Under the pieces are notes generated by a model. It had not been told where the DNA came from, ran no database searches, and saw nothing but the letters and a program-made list of their open reading frames with translations. Source: Candidatus Levyibacteriota bacterium (GTDB lineage: Bacteria > Patescibacteriota > Microgenomatia > Levybacterales > UBA12049). From it: DNA of 41,409 nucleotides. A program made the position numbers and the translations under genes. Below are positions 19,200-27,132 of the stretch, in pieces. Numbering within the stretch: the first letter of the stretch is position 1; each line of letters starts with the position of its first letter. The DNA lies in assembly GCA_016180725.1 (NCBI GenBank), contig JACPAR010000006.1, forward strand, positions 1 through 41,409, in the 5' to 3' direction.

Positions 19200-19619
19200 A
19201 TGACAGATTCAACAAAACAATCAGATATTAAACATGTTTGGCATCTGGTAGATTTAAAAGGAAAAACATTGGGAAGAGTATCTAGCGAAATTGCCAAGCT
19301 TTTAATGGGAAAGGCAAAGCCGTATTTTGTAAGAAATATTGATTGTGGTGATTATGTTGTTGTAATTAATGCAAAAGATGTTGTGGTAACAGGAAAAAAA
19401 GAAGAGCAAAAAAAATATTACAGATATTCCGGTTATCCTGGAGGATTACATGCAGAAACGCTTGGGGCTTTGAGAAAAAGAAAGCCCTTTGAAGTAGTAA
19501 ATCATGCAGTTAAAGGTATGCTGCCTCAAAATAAATTACGTGATAAAATGTTAAAGAGATTATTTGTGTTTGCAGGAGAAGAACACTCTTATAAAGATAA
19601 ATTTAAAGCAAGCGTCTAG
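19200..19619 (+). CDS. rplM: 50S ribosomal protein L13
   Basis: HLVDLKGKTLGRVSSEIAKLLMGKAKPYFVRNIDCGDYVVVINAKDVVVTGKK. Confidence 0.96.
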   Translation: MTDSTKQSDIKHVWHLVDLKGKTLGRVSSEIAKLLMGKAKPYFVRNIDCGDYVVVINAKDVVVTGKKEEQKKYYRYSGYPGGLHAETLGALRKRKPFEVVNHAVKGMLPQNKLRDKMLKRLFVFAGEEHSYKDKFKASV

Positions 19620-19721
19620 CAGCTAGCGTTTAGCGTTCAGTTTTCTTAACTAGACGCTAGTCGCCACGTCAAACGTGGCAGTCGCGTTTGACGCGACGCT
19701 GATAACTAAACGTTAAATAAT
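19609..19721. repeat. TAGCGT-family composite inverted repeat with inner CCACGTCAAACGTGG module
   Basis: Shares CGCCACGTCAAACGTGGCAGTCGCGTTTGAC exactly with 6396-6512; its left end supplies the rplM stop region. Confidence 0.85.
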
Positions 19722-20210
19722 ATGGCAGAAGAAAATATAAAAGAAGAAAAAGAACAAGTTCAGGCAAAAAAGGTTTCTAAAAAAGACTACGTTCACGCTA
19801 TAGGAAGAAGAAGAGAAGCTACTGCACGTGTTAGACTGTATACAAATGGTAAAGAAGTTAGTTGGGGAGATCAGGTTGTAAAAAAGGGAGAAATTTTTGT
19901 AAATGAAAAACCAATTGAGCAGTATTTTTCGGGTGAAGTTGCAAAATCCGTTTACATAGAGCCTTTTAGAACAACAAATACGATTTCTAAATTTACAGTA
20001 ACCGCAAAAGTAGAAGGCGGAGGAAAGCACGGACAACTCCAAGCGTTTGTTCATGCAATTTCGAGGGCACTTTCGGAGTTTAATACAGAAAAATTCCGTC
20101 CTGTTCTTAAGAAAAAAGGGTTATTAACAAGAGATGCAAGAGCAAGACAGCGCCGAAAAGTTGGAATGGGTGGAAAATCAAGACGAAAAAAACAATCACC
20201 AAAGCGGTAA
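19722..20210 (+). CDS. rpsI: 30S ribosomal protein S9
   Basis: YVHAIGRRREATARVRLY; RDARARQRRKVGMGGKSRRKKQSPKR. Confidence 0.97.
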   Translation: MAEENIKEEKEQVQAKKVSKKDYVHAIGRRREATARVRLYTNGKEVSWGDQVVKKGEIFVNEKPIEQYFSGEVAKSVYIEPFRTTNTISKFTVTAKVEGGGKHGQLQAFVHAISRALSEFNTEKFRPVLKKKGLLTRDARARQRRKVGMGGKSRRKKQSPKR

Positions 20211-20250
20211 TATTCTCCAGATAGCTTCTGTTTGTGATACACTCAGTGTT

Positions 20251-20943
20251 ATGAATCAGGGAATGTTTACGCTTTTATTAGGGTTACTACTTGGAATTAA
20301 GCATGCTTTTGAAGCAGACCATATTATTGCCGTTTCTACAATTCTTACAGAACAACGTAATTCTTATAAATCAGCCCTAGTTGGAACATTTTGGGGAATC
20401 GGACATACAGCAACACTTTTTATTGTTGGCATTATAATTTTGCTTGCGAAAGTATCAATTCCTGCCAGGATTAGTAATATTTTGGAATTTGGTGTTGGTA
20501 TCATGCTTGTGTTTCTTGGGATTAGAAACTTTATGCAGGGACGGATTTTAATACATCAACACGAACATAAACACAACAATACAAACCATAAGCATAAACA
20601 CTACCATAAAGGAGAGACAAATCTTCATGCTCATCATAAGTCATTTTTTATAGGTAGTGTTCATGGGTTGGCAGGAAGCGGAGCATTAATGATTTTAGTA
20701 TTGTCAACAATTAATTCAGTTACACAGGGATTGTATTATATAATACTTTTTGGTATTGGTTCAATTTTTGGAATGACTGCAATGAGCTTTATTATTGGAT
20801 TACCGTTTACTTATGGGGTTAATAAATCTCCGAATATAGAAAAATATATTCGCGTTGTTGCAGGAACCTTAAGTATTATTTTTGGTTTATATGTTATATA
20901 TCAAATAGGAATTGTAGAAAAGTTTTCAGGTCATCCATCATGA
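20251..20943 (+). CDS. NicO/UreH-like nickel/cobalt transporter with His-rich loop
   Basis: LLGIKHAFEADHIIAVS, His-rich QHEHKHNNTNHKHKHYHKGETNLHAHHK, multiple TM; start trimmed from 20134. Confidence 0.8.
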   Translation: MNQGMFTLLLGLLLGIKHAFEADHIIAVSTILTEQRNSYKSALVGTFWGIGHTATLFIVGIIILLAKVSIPARISNILEFGVGIMLVFLGIRNFMQGRILIHQHEHKHNNTNHKHKHYHKGETNLHAHHKSFFIGSVHGLAGSGALMILVLSTINSVTQGLYYIILFGIGSIFGMTAMSFIIGLPFTYGVNKSPNIEKYIRVVAGTLSIIFGLYVIYQIGIVEKFSGHPS

Positions 20944-21989
20944 GCAGTAAATCCACTTTTGGGAAATTAATTATTTTTGGTTCCGGAGAAACATCCGAAA
21001 CCGCGAAAAAAGTTCACCGCAAAGTTTTTAAAGGTGAACCTTCCCTGCAACGTGTCGCAGTCTTTGAAACTCCTGCGGGATTTCAACCTAACTCACAACT
21101 TGTTGCGAAGGAAGTAGCAGAACACTTCCGTTTTTCTTTGCCAGAATTTATCGAGAATATTAATGTAATTTCCGCGCGAAAAAAGAACACGTCTTTTAGT
21201 CCCGACAATGCATCTGTTCTTTCTCCTGTAGAAAATGCGACGTTTCTTTTTCTTGGCCCCGGCAGCCCAACTTACGCTAGAGCGCAGTTTGAAAATTCGC
21301 TAGCTCTTCAGCTTATTGTTAAAAGATGGCGAAACGGAGCAATACTTTCGCTTTCAAGCGCTGCGGCAATATCATTTGGCGAGTTTGTTTTGCCGGTTTA
21401 TGAGATATATAAAGCAGGAGCTGATTTATATTGGGAAGAAGGACTTAATGTGTTTCAAGAAGTCGGATTACCTATCACGATTGTCACCCATTGGAATAAT
21501 AATGAAGGAGGAGAAAAGCTCGATACATCCCGTTGTTTTATGGGAAAAAACAGATTTGAAAAACTTCTCAAGCTGCTTCCAAAGGATATTTTTATTTTGG
21601 GAATAGATGAAAATACTGCTACTATTTTTGATTTCCAAAACAACATATTCAGCATCGAAGGAAAAGGAGATGCGTTTCTTTTAAGAAACGGCGAGGAGGT
21701 TGTCTTTGAAAATAAAAAAAGCTTTGCCATTGAATCAATAAAAAGTGGAAAGAAAAAAGAAGTCCAGCCGCCAAGTAATCAAGTACTTATTCATAAGCCT
21801 CCGTCTGGAGAAAAACAAAAAATAGAAAAAAATCAATTATCCCAACAACTTCAAAAGCTCCTCAATGAGAGAGAAAAGGCAAAAGAAGCAAAAGACTTTA
21901 AAAGAGCCGACGAGATCCGCAGCATTTTTCGGGATCAGGGGTTTGTGGTTGAGGATACGCAGAGTAGCCAGGAGGTTTACAAAAAATAG
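20940..21989 (+). CDS. Peptidase S51/cyanophycinase-like domain fused to CysRS C-terminal-like motif
   Basis: IIFGSGETSE, FLGPGSPTYA, ILSLSSAAAISFGEFVLP; C-terminal EREKAKEAKDFKRADEIRSIFRDQGFVVEDT. Confidence 0.65.
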   Translation: MSSKSTFGKLIIFGSGETSETAKKVHRKVFKGEPSLQRVAVFETPAGFQPNSQLVAKEVAEHFRFSLPEFIENINVISARKKNTSFSPDNASVLSPVENATFLFLGPGSPTYARAQFENSLALQLIVKRWRNGAILSLSSAAAISFGEFVLPVYEIYKAGADLYWEEGLNVFQEVGLPITIVTHWNNNEGGEKLDTSRCFMGKNRFEKLLKLLPKDIFILGIDENTATIFDFQNNIFSIEGKGDAFLLRNGEEVVFENKKSFAIESIKSGKKKEVQPPSNQVLIHKPPSGEKQKIEKNQLSQQLQKLLNEREKAKEAKDFKRADEIRSIFRDQGFVVEDTQSSQEVYKK

Positions 21990-21991
21990 TT

Positions 21992-22561
21992 TTAATATCC
22001 TGCTTCCGAGTAGCCTAACTTAGTTTTTATTACTTCAACAATTTCCGGAAAGTCTGGTTTGTAATAGTCTCCTCCAAAATGGCCTTTGTTTTTGTATTCA
22101 TAATATTCTGAGTTTATTTTTTTGTGTACAAAGCGGGGTTCTGCAATTGGAATATAAGGGTCATCTATAGAAGCAAATTACACAATCCACTTCTGATTTG
22201 ACTTTATGGCCTTCCAATCCCAATGTCTGTTAAAGTACCCGCTTAATTTTTCTTTTTCGTCTCCCAAATCTGTATAATATGTGCCAATAAGAATGGAACC
22301 AAGTAGCTTATTGCTTTCTGCAAACCGCATTGCGGCAATTGCGCCAGATGAGTGGCCAATTAAAATTGTATTTTCGTCTGCCTCTAATTCTATAAGGAAA
22401 GGAAGCCAGTATTTTTCTCTGGCAAGATCAGCATCGGGAAAGTTTTTCGCAATAACGTTTAAATTTAATTTTGTTAATTCTTTTTGCAAATAAGGAAACC
22501 AGTTGTCATTTACACTTTCCCCGCCATTACCGTGAAGAAAAATGACTTTTAGACTATTCAT
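21992..22561 (-). pseudogene. RBBP9/YdeN-like alpha/beta hydrolase interrupted by in-frame TAA
   Basis: FLHGNGGES, IGHSSGAIAAMRFAE; after TAA at 22178-22180 the same frame continues FASIDDPYIPIAEPRFVHKKINSEYYEYKNKGHFGGDYYKPDFPEIVEVIKTKLGYSEAGY*. Confidence 0.85.
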
Positions 22562-22578
22562 TCTGGTTGTAAAGAAGC

Positions 22579-22605
22579 GTAAATCTACTATAATAGTAGA
22601 TTTAC
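22579..22605. repeat. 27-nt perfect palindrome between hydrolase and RAYT
   Basis: GTAAATCTACTAT-A-ATAGTAGATTTAC. Confidence 0.9.
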
Positions 22606-22657
22606 ATAGGATTATATCAAATCAGAAGATACAATCAAAGAAAATATTAAAACTATT

Positions 22658-22690
22658 CACCTGGGGGGTGTACTAGCTTGACACGTAGGG
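22658..22690 (+). repeat. Left 33-bp inverted repeat of RAYT element
   Basis: CACCTGGGGGGTGTACTAGCTTGACACGTAGGG, 27/33 match to reverse complement of 23384-23416. Confidence 0.85.
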
Positions 22691-22706
22691 TAGAAAAAGA
22701 TATTAT
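22678..22706 (+). promoter_or_regulatory. RAYT promoter TTGACA-N17-TATTAT
   Basis: -35 lies inside left inverted repeat; ATG 6 nt after -10. Confidence 0.7.
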
Positions 22707-22712
22707 AAAATT

Positions 22713-23381
22713 ATGCCAGGAAGACTAACACCTTTAGTCAATGATGAAGTCTATCATATATTTAATAGGGGTATTAACAGGCAGCCTACTTTTACTACTC
22801 TGAGGGAATACCAAAGGGCTTTACTCTCAATAGAGTTTTATAGAATATCATCTCCTCCTATACGGTTGTCTAAATTTTTACAAGTAGATAAAGAGCGCCA
22901 GGCGCAAATTGCTGATATCATGGCTAAATCAGAGAAGCTAGTACAAATTATATGTTTTTGCTTAATGCCAAACCATTTCCATTTTTTACTAAAGCAGAAA
23001 AAAGAAAATGGAATTTCGAAATTTATAGCCAATTTTCAAAATAGTTATACTCGTTATTTTAACGTTAGAAATAATAGAGATGGTTCAATATTTTTAGACC
23101 AGTTCAAAGCCAAAAGAGTTGAAACGGATGAGCAATTGGTTCATGTCTCTAGATATATTCATCTAAATCCTTATACAGGATACGTGGTTAAGTCACTTCC
23201 TAAACTTGAAGAATATCCTTGGTCGTCTTTCCCCAAATACCTCAAAAGAGAAGACAATTTTACAGAACCTAGTTTAATTTTAGATTTTTTTAAGAATATT
23301 AATGAATATAAAAAATTTGTCTTCGATCAAGCTGATTACCAAAAGAAATTAAAAGAGATGGAACATCTTATTTTAGAATAA
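22713..23381 (+). CDS. REP-associated tyrosine transposase (Y1_Tnp)
   Basis: MPNHFHFLLKQ HUH motif, FIANFQNSYTRYFN Tyr motif, HLNPYTGYVVKSLPKLEEYPWSS. Confidence 0.9.
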   Translation: MPGRLTPLVNDEVYHIFNRGINRQPTFTTLREYQRALLSIEFYRISSPPIRLSKFLQVDKERQAQIADIMAKSEKLVQIICFCLMPNHFHFLLKQKKENGISKFIANFQNSYTRYFNVRNNRDGSIFLDQFKAKRVETDEQLVHVSRYIHLNPYTGYVVKSLPKLEEYPWSSFPKYLKREDNFTEPSLILDFFKNINEYKKFVFDQADYQKKLKEMEHLILE

Positions 23382-23383
23382 AT

Positions 23384-23416
23384 CCCTAGGTGTCAACGTA
23401 ATCCACCTCCCAGGTG
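23384..23416 (-). repeat. Right 33-bp inverted repeat of RAYT element
   Basis: Reverse complement CACCTGGGAGGTGGATTACGTTGACACCTAGGG. Confidence 0.85.
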
Positions 23417-24004
23417 TATATCTACATACCCGGGTTTACCATTTGGTTCAGGTTTTGCTCTTTCTCCAATATTTCTTTGAACTGCCTGAGTATTTTTAAA
23501 GGTTAAGCTTTTTGACTGGTAAATCCTGGTTTGCCTTAACCTGTAAAGATGGGTAACAGAAATCTTGCTGATGTTTACATACTCTAAATGGTCATAAACT
23601 AAATACTCCCTTTGGAGGATTGCTAAAGTAGCCGGTCCATTTAACCTGGAATGACCATTATCAGTTTTTACCAGCAGAGCAATATCCTGGACTGAATATT
23701 TAGTAGTAAATTTATGTCTTTGATATTCCCTTAAGAATAATTTACCTTCTAAATAACCAGCAATTAATCTGGTAATTTGGGCTGGCGAGTAACTGGTAAT
23801 CTTGCCAATATATTCCCTGACAATACCCCTTTCCTTTTTCTCAAGATGCCTAAAACTAACCCTGTTTAATACACCTTTAACCCAATCATATTTGGCCTTT
23901 TTACCTCCTCCACTAAATGCCAAACCCTTAGAGGCTCTTAAAAAATTATCCAGTTTGATACAATTATCAAAACCTGAGTCTATCATAGTGATGTTTGGAA
24001 GCAT
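23393..24004 (-). pseudogene. 3'-truncated integrase-type transposase
   Basis: HTH-type N-terminal region and NIGERAKPEPNGKPGYVDI, resembling the lead-in to an rve catalytic domain, then stop inside RAYT right repeat; DDE domain absent. Confidence 0.7.
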
Positions 24005-24035
24005 CCTGTGATTTTAACAAAGACTCAGGTTTTTT

Positions 24036-24095
24036 ATGCTCTTTTTGTATGAGAGCTTACCTTAATTTCATGCTCATCTTGTATGGGACAAGACT
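24036..24095. repeat. Direct repeats at IS end (ATGCTCTTTTTGTATGAGAG / ATGCTCATCTTGTATGGGAC)
   Basis: Two related 20-mers upstream of truncated transposase. Confidence 0.5.
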
Positions 24096-24100
24096 CTAAT

Positions 24101-24129
24101 TTGCAAAAGAGGAGTAAATAGCATATTAT
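24101..24129 (+). promoter_or_regulatory. Promoter TTGCAA-N17-TATTAT
   Basis: ATG at 24137, 7 nt after -10. Confidence 0.5.
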
Positions 24130-24136
24130 TTATTAA

Positions 24137-24823
24137 ATGAGTGAAACTGGGGATACAGATATAAGAAGTGAATCTCACCATGCTCGCGCAAAAGAATTTT
24201 TAAATGCACTTCCTGTAGGCGGAGTTATTCTTCATGGTACTGTTGCTCGAAATGCAGAAAATATTAAAAAGGAAGGACTAGGAAATACATCATCAGCAAG
24301 ATCAGCAAGAGTTGATTATTTTTCGTTTCAACCATCTCAAGATATCTCTCTGGGTAATCTATCAGCTAAAGAACTGAGAGAGACACGACAACGATTCGTT
24401 AAGTCGCTTGAAGAGAATATCTTCTGGAGTGAGGCACATGGTTCACTAAGACCATTTTATGACGATAGCTGGTCGGATTTCCCAGATGAGTTTAAAATGG
24501 ACAATCTCCCGGCAGTTGTTGTTGCAAAAAGACCAGATAATATTCTTGAGGTAGTTAAGAAAAACGATAAGACAGGTTTTGCTTGGGAAACATCTGGTCC
24601 AATTCCGCCTGAAGATATCCTTATGGTTGCGTCTTTATCCAAAGAGGAGTTTGATAAATTAAAAGCAACTATGAGTGGTTCAGTTCCCGATATATCCGGA
24701 TACGATGCCAATCCTGAAATACAAAAAAGGGTCGAGGCATTAAAAGATGAAGCTAGAAGCAAAATGGCTAGAATCCTTGCAGGAAAGATTTTGAGTCAGC
24801 TATTAACAATACAACGTCAATAA
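24137..24823 (+). CDS. Hypothetical, possible ADP-ribosyltransferase-fold protein
   Basis: GVILHGTVARNAENIKKEGLG resembles the LYHGT...SIxxxGL motif; SGPIPPEDILMVASL. Confidence 0.5.
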   Translation: MSETGDTDIRSESHHARAKEFLNALPVGGVILHGTVARNAENIKKEGLGNTSSARSARVDYFSFQPSQDISLGNLSAKELRETRQRFVKSLEENIFWSEAHGSLRPFYDDSWSDFPDEFKMDNLPAVVVAKRPDNILEVVKKNDKTGFAWETSGPIPPEDILMVASLSKEEFDKLKATMSGSVPDISGYDANPEIQKRVEALKDEARSKMARILAGKILSQLLTIQRQ

Positions 24824-24984
24824 ACCAGGTTTCAAATAATTTGGGTGGGCAGATAGGAATTTGTACCAGCGTATAGATACATACAATTAAAATATTTTTT
24901 CTGTTAAAATGGGAGAGATAAGTTTTCACGCTGGGTTGGGTGGGGTAAGAAAACATTTTGTGATTTGTGTTTCCTGTTTTACTT

Positions 24985-25001
24985 GTCCGCCACAGGCGGA
25001 C
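24985..25001. repeat. GTCCGCC-ACA-GGCGGAC hairpin
   Basis: 7-bp perfect GC-rich stem in AT-rich spacer. Confidence 0.7.
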
Positions 25002-25204
25002 TATAATATAAAAAATCGCGCGCATTTCTGTCTTTGCAAAAAATACATGCGAAGATTTGGCAATCTTCGGAAAAACTGTCGGCTCGAACTTCTTTTTAAC
25101 TGATCGGCGGCTTGTCCCGACCTTCAAAAGGGGCTTTGCAGAGCTCTGCGCGCCCCCACCCGCGCAGAAAAATTCCAGGCTCAATTTTGCGGATTCGCTT
25201 TCTG

Positions 25205-25275
25205 TCGGGGTGCTGAGAATCGAACTCAGACCAAACGGCCCCCAGCCGCTCATTCTACCACTAAACTACACCCCG
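25205..25275 (-). tRNA. tRNA-Pro (anticodon GGG)
   Basis: Reverse complement CGGGGTGTAGTTTAGTGGTAGAATGAGCGGCTGGGGGCCGTTTGGTCTGAGTTCGATTCTCAGCACCCCGA: acceptor CGGGGTG/CACCCCG, anticodon arm AGCGG-CTGGGGG-CCGTT, T arm CTGAG-TTCGATT-CTCAG. Confidence 0.88.
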
Positions 25276-25387
25276 TTCTGCAAAGCAGAATTCATTTCAA
25301 AGAAGAATTTAGAATCGAAAAAAATACAAATTTTCCTACTTGCATTTTATCACAAAAGTGTTAGTATATGCATGAAAGACATCATTT

Positions 25388-26482
25388 ATGGGACGACCAC
25401 CAAAAGGAAATTCAGAAGCAAAAACATCAAACGGCCCCGCAGACGGAACTTCAGCAAAACTTAACGTTATCCGCATGGCAATGGAGCAAATCGAAAAGCA
25501 ATATGGAAAAGGTTCTATTATGCGTTTTGGCGAAGCAGGTCAAAAGTTTGATATCTCTGTTATATCAACAGGTTGTTTGCCATTAGATATAGCGCTTGGT
25601 GTTGGAGGATTGCCTAGGGGAAGAATTATAGAAGTATTTGGCCCTGAAGCATCGGGAAAAACAACACTTTGTTTATCGGTTATCGCACAGGCACAAAAAC
25701 ATGGGGGTGTTGTAGCATTTATTGACGCAGAGCACGCTCTTGATCCAATATGGGCGCAAACAATCGGGGTAAAACTTGATGATCTTTTAATTTCTCAACC
25801 GGATACAGGAGAGCAGGCATTAGAAATTGCAGAAAGCCTTATTAGAAGCGGTGGAATAGATGTTTTGGTAATCGATTCGGTAGCAGCGCTTGTTCCGAGG
25901 GCAGAAATTGAAGGAGAGATGGGAGATGCGATGATTGGACTTCAGGCAAGGCTTATGTCTCAAGCACTTCGAAAACTTACGGGCGTTATTTCCAAAAGTA
26001 AAACAATTGCAATTTTTACCAATCAGCTGCGACAAAAAATTGGAATAATGTTTGGCAACCCGGAAACAACAACGGGTGGGTTGGCGTTAAAATTTTATGC
26101 ATCTGTTCGCATGGATGTTAGGAAAATAGAAACAATCAAAGACGGTGATAAAGCTATTGGTTCAAGGCATAGGGTTAAAATTGTAAAAAATAAAGTTTCA
26201 TCCCCATTTAGAATTGCCGAGTTTGACGTTTTGGGAGCAGATGGTATTTCGAGGGAGAGCGGTATTATAGATGTTGGTTTGGAGATGAATATTATTCAAA
26301 AATCCGGCGCATTTTATCGCTACGGCGAAACAATGATTGGTCAAGGAAAGCAAGCAACAATAGAATTTCTAAAAGAAAAACCGGAGATTGCAAAAAAGAT
26401 TGTTGAAGAAATACTTAAAACTAACAAAACATCCGGTACGCCTGTTAAGGTTGGCGTAGAAGAACAAGAGTTAACCGTTTAA
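25388..26482 (+). CDS. recA: Recombinase RecA
   Basis: [52 protein letters not shown]. Confidence 0.98.
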   Translation: MGRPPKGNSEAKTSNGPADGTSAKLNVIRMAMEQIEKQYGKGSIMRFGEAGQKFDISVISTGCLPLDIALGVGGLPRGRIIEVFGPEASGKTTLCLSVIAQAQKHGGVVAFIDAEHALDPIWAQTIGVKLDDLLISQPDTGEQALEIAESLIRSGGIDVLVIDSVAALVPRAEIEGEMGDAMIGLQARLMSQALRKLTGVISKSKTIAIFTNQLRQKIGIMFGNPETTTGGLALKFYASVRMDVRKIETIKDGDKAIGSRHRVKIVKNKVSSPFRIAEFDVLGADGISRESGIIDVGLEMNIIQKSGAFYRYGETMIGQGKQATIEFLKEKPEIAKKIVEEILKTNKTSGTPVKVGVEEQELTV

Positions 26483-27007
26483 ATGGAAGCATCAGAAATT
26501 CTGTATAATAGAGCCCTTCGTTTTCTTGCATTTCGTCCCCGTTCAGAAAAAGAAGTAAGAGATAATCTCAAAAGATTCCAAAGTAGAACCCATTCGGCAA
26601 GCTCAGGGCGGGAAAGTAGTAAGAAGGTAGAAGAAGTAGATAGTGGGATTGTGGATCAGGTTATCAATAAATTAAAACAAAAAAATTTTATCAATGACGA
26701 AGAATTTGCGAGATGGTGGATTGAGCAAAGAACAACTTTTAGGCCTAGGGGGTTAAGACTTATCAAAATAGAATTGAGACAAAAAGGGATAGATCAGGAA
26801 ATTGTAGAAAAGATATTAAGAAATAAAGATATTAAAATATTAGGAAAAGATTTGATAAATAAGCTAATAGAAAAGAGATTGCCAAGATACAAAGGGTTGG
26901 AGAAAAGAGAAATTTATCAAAAACTTGGGCAATTTTTGGCAAGAAAAGGATTTGATTACGATACAATTAAAGAAGCTATTGACGAAGTATTTAAAAAAGG
27001 AGTATAA
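26483..27007 (+). CDS. recX: Regulatory protein RecX with insert
   Basis: ALRFLAFRPRSEKEVRDNLKRF...FINDEEFARWWIEQRTTFRPRGLRLIKIELRQKGI; immediately downstream of recA. Confidence 0.88.
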   Translation: MEASEILYNRALRFLAFRPRSEKEVRDNLKRFQSRTHSASSGRESSKKVEEVDSGIVDQVINKLKQKNFINDEEFARWWIEQRTTFRPRGLRLIKIELRQKGIDQEIVEKILRNKDIKILGKDLINKLIEKRLPRYKGLEKREIYQKLGQFLARKGFDYDTIKEAIDEVFKKGV

Positions 27008-27132
27008 TTTATATCGGATTGGCATCGGAGGATTAAGATGTGATCTTTATGAAAAGTAGAGTTTATAAAACCTCATCCACATCTTTGAAAGAGCGTTAAA
27101 AACGCTTTGTTCCCCCTTTGCCTATTATAAAT

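Larger units (their letters stand above)
22658..23416 (+). mobile_element. RAYT (Y1/HUH transposase) element flanked by inverted repeats
   Basis: Transposase CDS bounded by 33-bp imperfect inverted repeats. Confidence 0.7.

Noticed and set aside
1151-19297. Numerous minus-strand ORFs of 60-180 aa inside the ribosomal operon
   Set aside because: Antisense to well-conserved ribosomal genes; compositionally biased (Phe/Leu/Cys-rich) shadow ORFs.
6396-19721. CRISPR array
   Set aside because: Repeats are dispersed among genes, self-complementary and without regularly sized spacers; no cas genes seen.
22178-22180. Stop-codon recoding as the explanation for the split hydrolase
   Set aside because: TAA is used as the normal terminator for tuf, rpoA and other conserved genes here; the recoding known in some CPR lineages concerns TGA. 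Nonsense mutation is simpler.
24768-25586. ORFs 24768-25253 (-), 24909-25103 (+), 25057-25464 (+), 25368-25586 (+)
   Set aside because: Cross the tRNA-Pro gene, the structured spacer or the recA start in the wrong frame; no recognisable protein features.
27085-27112. AGCGTTAAAAACGCT hairpin before rny as an intrinsic terminator
   Set aside because: Stem is followed by TTGTTCCCCC rather than a T tract; not supported strongly enough to call.
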